The translations under genes were made by a program, and so were the position numbers. From Garicola koreensis (GTDB lineage: Bacteria > Actinomycetota > Actinomycetes > Actinomycetales > Micrococcaceae), in assembly GCF_014195445.1 (NCBI RefSeq), contig NZ_JACIBT010000005.1:1-64000 (forward strand): a DNA stretch of 64,000 nt. The letters are read 5' to 3'. How positions within the stretch are numbered: the stretch's first letter is position 1; each line of letters begins with the position of its first letter. Below are positions 54,406 to 64,000 of the stretch, piece after piece. Below the pieces are notes generated by a model that did not search any database, was not told the DNA's origin, and was given only the letters and a program-made list of their open reading frames with translations.

Positions 54406-54482
54406 ATTCTCGGGTTCCCACGCCGAAACTCTGGCAGAATAGGGTCTGCGTCACTCATTTCAACTGAATATCGGCCACGTCC

Positions 54483-54696
54483 CCTGCGCGGGAGAGATCG
54501 GCTCATGCTGCGTTAAGCGGATGGGCCGACGCCGAAGGAGCAAGGTTCTCCCCATCACGAATCTCTCAGGCACCCGGTACCGCGCCCAGGGGTGGCAACT
54601 CTGGAAAGCAGCAGGGGCGGCGTCGTCGTCCTGCTCACCCAAGGTGCAAGCCGGTGCGCTGAACCTCGGCGCGGCGGTGAATCTCTCAGGTCCTTA
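54483..54696 (+). promoter_or_regulatory. Tandem glycine riboswitch
   Basis: Two aptamers lie in the 418-base leader of gcvP. The first (about 54486-54572) has GCGGGAGAGA, GCCGAAGGAGCAA and ATCTCTCAGGCACC. The second (about 54590-54694) has CTCTGGAAAGCAGCAGG, CACCCAAGGTGCAAGCC and AATCTCTCAGGTC. The paired GCCGAAGGAGCAA / CCCAAGGTGCAAG and CTCTCAGG elements are diagnostic of the gcvT-type glycine riboswitch. Binding glycine should switch on the cleavage genes. The remaining leader bases (54406-54482, 54697-54823) hold no gene. Confidence 0.93.
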
Positions 54697-54823
54697 GTGT
54701 TCTGCGGAAACATTGTTCTGCAGTATCAGAGGAGTACAGAGCGGGGGAGTCACAGTCGCTGCGGCGCATCACGGTGCTGCGGCGATTCAGCCTCAGCCTG
54801 ATCCGCTCACCGAAGGAGACCCC

Positions 54824-57709
<2,886 letters not shown>

Positions 57710-57808
57710 AATGCCGCTGAGCACCCCAGCACCGCACGTTTTCCAGACCACCGCACGATATAACCTGCGGCGAACGCAGAAAACCTGCTGTGGTCAGAGA
57801 GGATCGAG

Positions 57809-58960
57809 ATGACAGAGCCGCATGAAACTGATTCGAACAGAACCCCGCTGAAGGAATCACCGCTCGCCGCCGCGCACGAGGCGCTGGGGGCCAGCTTCAC
57901 CGACTTCAGCGGGTGGCGCATGCCGCTGAAGTACTCCTCCGAGCTGCAGGAGCATCACGCTGTGCGTACCGCCGCCGGCATGTTCGACCTCTCCCACATG
58001 GGCGAGATCCGCGTGATGGGCCCCGACGCTGCCGCCTTCCTCAACACCGCACTGGTGGGAAACCTCGCCAAGGCCGAACCGGGGCGGGCGAAGTATTCGC
58101 TGATGGTCACCGACGACGGCGGCATCATCGATGACCTCATCAGCTACCGGATCGAGGAGACGGAGTACCTGGTCATCCCCAACGCCGGCAACCGCGAGGC
58201 GGTGGTGGCCGAGTTCAGCGCCCGCGCGGAGAGCTTCAACGTCGAAATCTGGGACGAAACCGAAGGTATCGGACTGATCGCGATCCAGGGCCCCCGCAGT
58301 GAGGCGCTGATCTCCTCGGTGGTGCGGGCCAATGAGACCTTCGTGGTGGAGAACCTCGCCTCGTACGCGCATACCACTGTGAGCATCGGCGGGGAAGAGG
58401 TCCTGCTGGCCCGCACCGGCTACACCGGCGAAGACGGCTTCGAACTCTACCTGCCCAACGACAAGGTCGGTGCGCTCTGGCGGGCGCTGCTGGAAGGCGG
58501 CGCCGACTTTGGGCTCGTTCCCTGCGGGTTGGCATGCCGGGACTCACTGCGTCTGGAGGCCGGCATGCCGCTCTACGGCAACGAACTCAGCCTCGCGCGC
58601 CGGCCCCAGGAGGCGGGGCTGCCGGTGGTTGCCTACTCCAAGGAGGAGGACTTCATCGGCCGCACTGCGCTGGAGACCGCCAGGGCCGAAGGACTCGGAA
58701 AAACCACCGGTCAGCGGCTGGTGGGGCTCATCTCCCCCGGCAAGCGCGCAGCCCGCACAGGCTATGCGGTCACCGACAACAGCGGCACTGTCATCGGTGA
58801 AGTCACCTCTGGGGCACCCAGTCCCACATTGGGCTACGCGATCGCCATGGCATACCTCGACGTCGCCCACACCGAACCCGGCACCCATGTCAGCGTCGAC
58901 GTCCGCGGCAGGCCGCTGGACTTCGAAGTCATCAAACTGCCCTTCTACACCCGCGACTGA
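57809..58960 (+). CDS. gcvT: Aminomethyltransferase (glycine cleavage T-protein)
   Basis: 383 residues behind AGAGAGGATCGAG. ASFTDFSGWRMPLKYSSELQ and MFDLSHMGEIRV are the N-terminal folate-binding blocks. NAGNREAVVAEF, ARTGYTGEDGFELY and CGLACRDSLRLEAGMPLYGN follow, and VTSGAPSPTLGYAIAMAYLD belongs to the C-terminal barrel. It transfers the methylene group to tetrahydrofolate and releases ammonia. The 99-base gap after gcvP contains TATAAC (57759-57764), so an additional promoter is possible. Confidence 0.95.
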   Translation: MTEPHETDSNRTPLKESPLAAAHEALGASFTDFSGWRMPLKYSSELQEHHAVRTAAGMFDLSHMGEIRVMGPDAAAFLNTALVGNLAKAEPGRAKYSLMVTDDGGIIDDLISYRIEETEYLVIPNAGNREAVVAEFSARAESFNVEIWDETEGIGLIAIQGPRSEALISSVVRANETFVVENLASYAHTTVSIGGEEVLLARTGYTGEDGFELYLPNDKVGALWRALLEGGADFGLVPCGLACRDSLRLEAGMPLYGNELSLARRPQEAGLPVVAYSKEEDFIGRTALETARAEGLGKTTGQRLVGLISPGKRAARTGYAVTDNSGTVIGEVTSGAPSPTLGYAIAMAYLDVAHTEPGTHVSVDVRGRPLDFEVIKLPFYTRD

Positions 58961-58966
58961 GGCAGG

Positions 58967-60181
58967 TCAGGCGAAGGCGGAGAACCCGGTGAGGTCGCGG
59001 CCGATGATCAGTGATTGGACGGACTCGGTGCCTTCGTAGGTATGGATCGCCTCGATGTCTGCCATGTGGCGGGCGACCTTGTTCTGCAGCAGAATACCGT
59101 TGCCGCCGAGCATGTCGCGGGCGATGTGGGCGATCTGCCGAGCCTTGCGGGTGTTGTGATACTTCGCCATAGACGCCTGCGGCCCGGAGAGCTTCCCGGC
59201 GACGTCGAGCTCGGTGACGTGCTTGACGTGCAGCTGCATCGAGGTCAGCTCCGAGACCATCCACGCCAGTCGCTCCTGCACCAGCTGGTGGGCGCCGATG
59301 GGCTTGGAGAACTGTTCGCGCTGCTTGGAGTAGTTCAGGGCAGCCTCCACGCAGGCGGCCGCGTGGCCCACTGCGGACCAGGCCACGCCCAGCCGGGTGG
59401 CGAAGAGCACGACCGAGGCATCTTTGAAGCTGCGGCTGTGCGGAAGCACGGCGTCTGCGGCCAGCTCCACATCCTCGTAGTGGATGAGCGCCTGGTCGAT
59501 GGCGCGCAGCGACGCCTTGCCGGTGATCACCTCGCCGCGGTAGCCCGGCGTGTCCTGCGGGACCATGAAGCAGCGGACCTTGCCGTCGAATTCGCCGCCG
59601 GAGACCCTGGCCCAGGTGAAGGTCAGTCCGCCGGAGGAACCGTTGCCGATCCACTTCTTCTCTCCGTTGAGCACATAGTGGCCGGTCTGCTCATCACCGT
59701 GCAGAGTGGCGGTGGTATCCAAGGAGACCGAGTCTGATCCGTGAGCAGGTTCGGTCAGTGCGAAGGCGCCCAGGGTGTCCGCCTTTGCCAGTGCGGCGCC
59801 GTGGGCTGCCTTCTGTTCCTCGGAGCCGAAGAGCATCAGCGTGCGCAGCGCTAAGCCCCCCTGCACGGCCAAGGCGGTGCCCAATGATCCGTCAGTGCGG
59901 GAGGTTTCCATGTTCACCATGCCCGCCGCCAACGGCGTCAGTGTTTCCATACCCAGGGACGAGACGTCGACGCCGTCGCTGAGCAGCCCGAGCTGACCGC
60001 CCTGCTGAACCAGATCGGTCGGATACTCGCCGCGCTCCCAGTGGCCGACCATCCGGTCTTCCAGCCCTGAGGCGAAGTCGCGGGCGCGCTGCCACCAGGC
60101 GCGGTCGGCGTCGGGGACGCCGTCGAAGACGCCGTAGTAGTCGAGGTCCAGTGGGGTGGTCACGTCGTACTCTTGAGTCAT
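58967..60181 (-). CDS. Acyl-CoA dehydrogenase, glutaryl-CoA dehydrogenase-like group
   Basis: 404 residues. AFALTEPAHGSDSVSLDTTA and GEKKWIGNGSSGGLTFTWARV bind FAD and substrate; QMLGG-type motif reads DMLGGNGILLQNKVARHM. The catalytic Glu is in IHTYEGTESVQSLIIGRDLTG, where the YEGT context is that of the glutaryl-CoA/short-chain group. Length fits (390-405). The true substrate cannot be fixed. A link to the C5-dicarboxylate locus at 28-33 kb is tempting but the genes are 25 kb apart. Convergent with gcvT, six bases apart. Confidence 0.88.
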   Translation of the reverse strand: MTQEYDVTTPLDLDYYGVFDGVPDADRAWWQRARDFASGLEDRMVGHWERGEYPTDLVQQGGQLGLLSDGVDVSSLGMETLTPLAAGMVNMETSRTDGSLGTALAVQGGLALRTLMLFGSEEQKAAHGAALAKADTLGAFALTEPAHGSDSVSLDTTATLHGDEQTGHYVLNGEKKWIGNGSSGGLTFTWARVSGGEFDGKVRCFMVPQDTPGYRGEVITGKASLRAIDQALIHYEDVELAADAVLPHSRSFKDASVVLFATRLGVAWSAVGHAAACVEAALNYSKQREQFSKPIGAHQLVQERLAWMVSELTSMQLHVKHVTELDVAGKLSGPQASMAKYHNTRKARQIAHIARDMLGGNGILLQNKVARHMADIEAIHTYEGTESVQSLIIGRDLTGFSAFA

Positions 60182-60202
60182 GGCTCACATGTTACCGGAG
60201 AG

Positions 60203-60700
60203 TTAGGACGCCGAGGCAATCCCTCGTTCACCGTGCTGCTCCGGGCTTTCGATTCGGGCCAATGGCTGCGCGATCCATCGCCCCAGGCCCAATAGGATGC
60301 CGGCGGGGAAGCCCACTAGGGGGATCAGCATCGGAATCAGGCCGCCGACCCCGGAGATCAGAACGACCGGTCCATAGAGCAGCCCCACCAGCACATAGCC
60401 CAGCATGTGGGCGACTGGATTGAGCTGATGCCGAAGCAGCCACGTGATCAGCAGCGTGCCGGGGATGCCCACGAGGACAGCCGCCGCGGCCAGCAGCGGG
60501 ATCAGCGGGGCAAGATAGCCTTCGCCGTCCAGCCCGGGGACGAAGGAGAGCCCCAGCAGCGCCGCGCCCAGCAGTGCGGTGGGAATCAGCCAGGACAGCA
60601 GCCACCCGGTGGCTCCGAGTTTCAGCCGTGGCCGTGATTCCTTAGGGCGGGCTGTGCGAGGCCGGCGTGCTCCGGTCTTCTGCGGTGCCGGGGTTGTCAC
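60203..60700 (-). CDS. Small integral membrane protein, unknown function
   Basis: 165 residues from GTG 60700, overlapping the stop codon of the NUDIX-like gene. A basic Arg/Lys/Pro-rich N-terminus (about 30 residues) precedes four hydrophobic segments (about 33-53, 64-88, 95-115, 118-145). No recognised family. The basic start may touch nucleic acid or membrane phosphates. It forms a two-gene unit with the DUF4916 gene. Confidence 0.6.
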   Translation of the reverse strand: MTTPAPQKTGARRPRTARPKESRPRLKLGATGWLLSWLIPTALLGAALLGLSFVPGLDGEGYLAPLIPLLAAAAVLVGIPGTLLITWLLRHQLNPVAHMLGYVLVGLLYGPVVLISGVGGLIPMLIPLVGFPAGILLGLGRWIAQPLARIESPEQHGERGIASAS

Positions 60701-61236
60701 GAGGTGTGTCCCAGATGGGCGAGTGCTTGGCTGATGAGCTTCTCACGACCGCCGATGAATTCGGCTTGGGTCTCGGGGGCCAATGCCTGATCGGGGCTGA
60801 GCCAGGAGAGCTCCAACGCATCCTGCCGCGGGGAGCACTCACCGGCGACCGGCACAATGTAAGCCAGCGAGACGGCATGTTGACGGTCATCGACCAGCCC
60901 GGTCTCCGACGGGTAGGGGAAGTACTCGGCCACAGTGAACGGTGTGGGGGAGGGAGGCAGCTGGGGCAGCGCCAGGGAGCCGAGGTCCTTTTCGATGTGG
61001 CGCATGAGACCAGCGCGGATGGTCTCGCGGTAGAGCACCCGCCCAGAGACCACGGTGCGGTAGAAGTGGCCATCATTGTCGGCGGTGTAGAGCAGGCCGA
61101 CTTCGGTGACGTAGCCCAGGGCATCCAGTCGCACCGGGATGGCTTCCACATAGACCATGGGAATTCTCCGGCGTGCCTCATAGAGGTCTTCTTCGCTCAG
61201 CCAACCGGGATTCGGATCAGGTGTGCGCACAGACAT
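60697..61236 (-). CDS. DUF4916 NUDIX-like hydrolase
   Basis: 179 residues. PNPGWLSEEDLYEARRRIPMVYVEAIPVR is the conserved actinobacterial DUF4916 start, here at residues 8-36 in parts, followed by LGYVTEVGLLYTADNDG, VVSGRVLYRETIRAGLMRHI and ALELSWLSPDQAL. The NUDIX box REx5EExGU is not well conserved: the equivalent stretch has RETIRAGLMRHIEKDLG, so hydrolase activity is uncertain. Its end overlaps the following membrane gene by GTGA. Confidence 0.82.
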   Translation of the reverse strand: MSVRTPDPNPGWLSEEDLYEARRRIPMVYVEAIPVRLDALGYVTEVGLLYTADNDGHFYRTVVSGRVLYRETIRAGLMRHIEKDLGSLALPQLPPSPTPFTVAEYFPYPSETGLVDDRQHAVSLAYIVPVAGECSPRQDALELSWLSPDQALAPETQAEFIGGREKLISQALAHLGHTS

Positions 61237-61284
61237 AGGGCTATAGTCTCATGATCACACGCGCAGGTTCCCAATCGAGTGTGA

Positions 61285-62631
61285 TCATACGGCGTAGGTG
61301 ATGGGGTGTGTGGCGTGGATCAGGTCTGCGGGTGGGCCCTGGGATCGTCTTCGGGGGTTATCTCGGGGGCTGTCTCGTCCGGTGGCTTCTGGTGGTGCTG
61401 GTGGGTGGAGGAATCCGTGGGATTTCAGCCGGTGGTGCCGTCGGCACAGACTGGATAAGTTCGCTGCGTTGGTGGGGCCGCCGGCGTCGAAGGGAATCTG
61501 GTGGTCGATATCGGATCGTTCTGCGGCGATGGTACAACCCTGGATTTGGCAGTGTCCGTCTCTGAAGATCAGTGCATCCCGCAGATGGGCTGGCGGGTAG
61601 CGGCCGGCATAGGTCACCGAGAGCAGGTCCACATCAGCATCAGCCCGGTTGGGGCGGGTGCGCCCCTGGTACCAGTGGTGTCCAGCGTCTGGGTCACCGG
61701 CGAGTGCGCGGGCCTGGTCTGCGGCGAGCATCCAGGACCGGTCCGCGGCCATGCCGGGCTGGTTCGACGCACCGGTGAGGGTGGGCTCGGGGACCATGAT
61801 CATGATCTTCGCCTCCACCGGCCGGGCACCCTCTTCTGGGGTATCACCGGTGCGCAGCCACGCGGAGAACAGGTCAGCCTCCCGCTGCGCCAGGGTCCGC
61901 CCATCCGCAGACTGATCATCCTCTCCGCTGTTGGTGGGTTCTGCTGCGGTGCTGTGGTGGCGGCGGGCGGTGAGGGCCAGGCGTTTCTGGATCGCGGCGG
62001 CCTCCACGGTGGGGATCCGGGCATCGATGAAGCTCATCCCGTCGGTGCCGTGGCTGAACTGCACATACCGTTCGGCACGGCCCTGCGCGCACGTCTCGGT
62101 GTAGGCGTCATAGTCCAGTTGGGCGATGAACCGGCTCAGCCAGTTCTGAAAGTCCCCCAGACTGCGGTCAATGGCCTCCAACGCTGCGGCAGGATCCAGA
62201 CGCTGCACATGGTCGGCAGCGAGGTTCTGGTCGGCAGGGTTCTGGTCTGTAAGGTTTTGGGCAGCGGTGCTGATTTTGCGCAGTCGCAGCATATCGATCA
62301 GGCCCCGGCAGAAGGCCTCCCAACTCCAGGGCAGGTGCTCACGGGCGTACTCGCCGACATTGAGCGTGATCGCGGTGGTCTGGTCGCTGAACCCCAACAA
62401 CAGGGCCGCCTGGTGCACCGCGGCCCGCTCAGCAGCATCCTGAACAAAGTCGTACTCGTCGCAGTGCTCGGCACGGCAGGCGGCCACATGATCGACCAGC
62501 ACCCCGATTTTGGCCGCCTCGGCACGCCGGGCTGCCACTTGCAGCTCCCACGCTTGGGCCAGGGCAGGCTCATCCATCAGATGCCGCAGCTTCGGCGGAA
62601 CCCGTGGAGTGAGCATGTCCTGATCGTCCAT
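61285..62631 (-). CDS. DUF222/HNH endonuclease-domain protein (13E12-repeat-like)
   Basis: 448 residues from ATG 62631 (MDDQDMLTPR...); an open frame to 62766 is unlikely to be used. An N-terminal DUF222 domain (about 30-300) with the typical AERAAVHQAALLLGFSDQTT block is followed by an HNH domain: ALIFRDGHCQIQGC, then SDIDHQIPFDAGGPTNAANL and CRRHHRLKSHG, containing the paired Cys/His and the HNH-equivalent DH...N...H. Such genes are multicopy in Actinobacteria and may be mobile or linked to competence or recombination. Function is not established. Confidence 0.87.
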   Translation of the reverse strand: MDDQDMLTPRVPPKLRHLMDEPALAQAWELQVAARRAEAAKIGVLVDHVAACRAEHCDEYDFVQDAAERAAVHQAALLLGFSDQTTAITLNVGEYAREHLPWSWEAFCRGLIDMLRLRKISTAAQNLTDQNPADQNLAADHVQRLDPAAALEAIDRSLGDFQNWLSRFIAQLDYDAYTETCAQGRAERYVQFSHGTDGMSFIDARIPTVEAAAIQKRLALTARRHHSTAAEPTNSGEDDQSADGRTLAQREADLFSAWLRTGDTPEEGARPVEAKIMIMVPEPTLTGASNQPGMAADRSWMLAADQARALAGDPDAGHHWYQGRTRPNRADADVDLLSVTYAGRYPPAHLRDALIFRDGHCQIQGCTIAAERSDIDHQIPFDAGGPTNAANLSSLCRRHHRLKSHGFLHPPAPPEATGRDSPRDNPRRRSQGPPADLIHATHPITYAV

Positions 62632-62716
62632 ACCCACCACACTAAACGTGAGGTAGGACACGGTCACTGTCACCCAACAAGTGCACGAAGCAGACCTCAG
62701 CGCGCTCTCGGGTGGC

Positions 62717-63994
62717 TCATATGATGTCTTCGAGGGGGCGGCCCATCGCCGCCCGGCGCTCGGCATGGTTGATCCAGTGCCGGCGTGACTGGGTGCAGAG
62801 GATCACGATGAAAGCGCCCATTGCCGCGCCGATGGCCACCCATACGCTGGTGACCTCGGTCAGCAGCCGAGGGAAGATCAGCCAGAACATGCCCCAGCCC
62901 AGGCCCAACGCGATCGTGATGCGACCGCGCTCGGTCATTGAGTAGAAGGCGGCCGTCCAGACGCAGATGAACAGGCCCGCAGCTGCCCACAGCAGGGCCG
63001 GGAACCCTGGGATCTCCCACCCACGGGCGGTCAGCCACACGGAGACCGAAGACATGGCCTGCACCAGGGCGAAGCCGAAGAACAGGCCGATCACACCGTC
63101 ATTGAGGCGACGTTCTGCTGTGCTCCGAGACGTGTGCAGGTTGAACTGGCGCACGGCGTCCACCAGCAGCATGGCGATCAGCAGGCTGGTCACCAGCACC
63201 CAGGTCAGCATCCCGGCGTACAGGGCAGCGGTGACCCCCAGCATCAGCAGCGACGCGGAGCCCACCAGCCAGCCTGAGCGGCGCTGGCGGGGCGTGGAAT
63301 TCTGGGTGCCGGTCCACTGGAACGCGGCATGAGCGACCAGTCCCACCACGATGATCGGCCACAGCCAGTAGTAGTTGTGGTCCGGCGACAGCAGTGCGTA
63401 TTCCCCTGAGAACCAGCCCTCGGCGTAGGTCTCGTGCAGCCCGTTGCCGGAGAGGATGGCCACAGCCTCCGGGTCCGCGCCGAGCCACCCGAACAGCCAC
63501 GCGGTGGAGATTACTGCAGCCAGCGCGCCGATGCTCACGAAGATCCTGCGGTACAGGTCCAATCGGGTGGGTTCGGGGTCCGGGTCGCGGGAGGGCAGGT
63601 TATAGGGCGGAATGTAGGTGTAGAGGTCCTCCTCATCGTCGGCAGACTCCCGCGCGGGCTGCCCATAGTAGGCAGCGGTCTCGTACTCGATGGCGCGGGC
63701 CTTCTGGGCAATGACATCGCGGCGGCGCTGCTCGTCCAGGGCACGGCGCGGCCGTGGGGGACGGGCAGGGAACGACGACGCAGTCTCGGACTCTGCCGTG
63801 TTGGACTCTGCGGTGTCGGTCTCTGCGGTGCTGGCTGCTGCCGTGTTGGAGGGTTGGGGCTCGTCACGGTAGGCAGGCAGGACCACAGTGTCGTCCGCGC
63901 TGGGATCCGAAGCAGCAGGCTCAGCAGCACGCTCGGCTGGCTCCGGTGTGGAGTTGCTGGGTTCGGGTTCAGTCTGCGCCCCCACACCTGGCAC
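62717..63994 (-). CDS. Multi-helix membrane protein with long acidic N-terminus (start probably outside window)
   Basis: At least 425 residues. The N-terminal part (about 150 residues) is Pro/Ser/Ala/Glu-rich and disordered (repeats of TAES-type units: TAETDTAESNTAESETA), followed by about nine helices from residue 152 on and a short basic tail (SRRHWINHAERRAAMGRPLE). A GTG at 63994 is six bases from the window edge, so the gene may begin further upstream. I recognise no family; it could be a membrane-anchored envelope factor. GGGGATGG-type motifs are absent. Confidence 0.6.
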   Translation of the reverse strand: MPGVGAQTEPEPSNSTPEPAERAAEPAASDPSADDTVVLPAYRDEPQPSNTAAASTAETDTAESNTAESETASSFPARPPRPRRALDEQRRRDVIAQKARAIEYETAAYYGQPARESADDEEDLYTYIPPYNLPSRDPDPEPTRLDLYRRIFVSIGALAAVISTAWLFGWLGADPEAVAILSGNGLHETYAEGWFSGEYALLSPDHNYYWLWPIIVVGLVAHAAFQWTGTQNSTPRQRRSGWLVGSASLLMLGVTAALYAGMLTWVLVTSLLIAMLLVDAVRQFNLHTSRSTAERRLNDGVIGLFFGFALVQAMSSVSVWLTARGWEIPGFPALLWAAAGLFICVWTAAFYSMTERGRITIALGLGWGMFWLIFPRLLTEVTSVWVAIGAAMGAFIVILCTQSRRHWINHAERRAAMGRPLEDII

Positions 63995-64000
63995 GGCGCC

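Noticed and set aside
54406-54823. Upstream extension of gcvP to 54713 in the same frame
   Set aside because: The extension runs through the end of the riboswitch leader; the ATG at 54824 has a clear GAAGGAGA site and matches the family N-terminus.
61285-62631. DUF222/HNH gene as a homing endonuclease or intron-borne element
   Set aside because: No intron, intein or disrupted host gene surrounds it; DUF222 HNH genes are common multicopy chromosomal genes in Actinobacteria.

Overview
The window is a 64-kb stretch of a high-GC actinobacterial chromosome, most like a Micrococcaceae member. That is inference from gene content and order: DUF3117, DUF3107, DUF3817 and DUF4916 proteins, an O-methyltransferase–tatB–mrp block, guaB followed by guaB3, CIRCE-controlled groES-groEL, a RamB-type regulator beside isocitrate lyase, a LAQTG sortase-E-type surface protein and a DUF222 HNH endonuclease. 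Acidic secreted binding proteins and a complete glycine betaine ABC transporter suggest a halotolerant, Nesterenkonia-like organism. The species cannot be read from the sequence. No CRISPR array, prophage or rRNA was seen.

Layout. 1-7.2 kb: end of a sirtuin, small conserved actinobacterial genes, an O-methyltransferase, a membrane-anchored protein, tatB, a CoA-transferase, mrp, a stress protein and L-aspartate dehydrogenase. 7.2-12.9 kb: a 5.6-kb composite transposon made of two nearly identical 1305-bp IS3-family copies in direct orientation. They flank a SHOCT protein, a multicopper oxidase and a CDF metal exporter, and an apparent 3-bp target duplication bounds the whole unit. 12.9-25.2 kb: housekeeping genes (Xaa-Pro aminopeptidase, PHP phosphatase, TetR, DEAD-box helicase, LMW phosphatase, groES-groEL behind two CIRCE operators, guaB, guaB3). 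25.2-33.4 kb: a transport and sensing locus with a two-component system, a membrane-tethered TAXI protein, and an operon of TAXI binding protein, DUF1850 protein, fused TRAP permease and L-2-hydroxyglutarate oxidase.

33.4-42.3 kb: a wall-anchored protein, an orphan DNA methyltransferase, tRNA-Ser(GGA), a tyrosine phosphatase, the SRP RNA, a DHA2-type exporter, a nuclease and a glutaminase fused to STAS and cyclic-nucleotide-binding domains. 42.3-46.1 kb: aceA, a strongly shortened malate-synthase-like gene, and ramB. 46.1-50 kb: an MFS transporter and 5-oxoprolinase (pxpA, fused pxpBC). 50-53.3 kb: glycine betaine ABC transporter. 53.4-64 kb: a DUF368/PopT protein, a tandem glycine riboswitch with gcvP and gcvT, an acyl-CoA dehydrogenase, a DUF4916 NUDIX protein, a DUF222 HNH protein and a truncated membrane protein.

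The observations most worth following are the composite metal-resistance transposon, whose two IS copies share one frameshift; its CDF exporter, which lacks both transport-site aspartates; the condensed malate-synthase-like protein between aceA and ramB; and the TAXI-TRAP/LhgO locus with its own two-component system and a second, tethered TAXI protein as a candidate sensor. I did not find a wholly new defence-type system.
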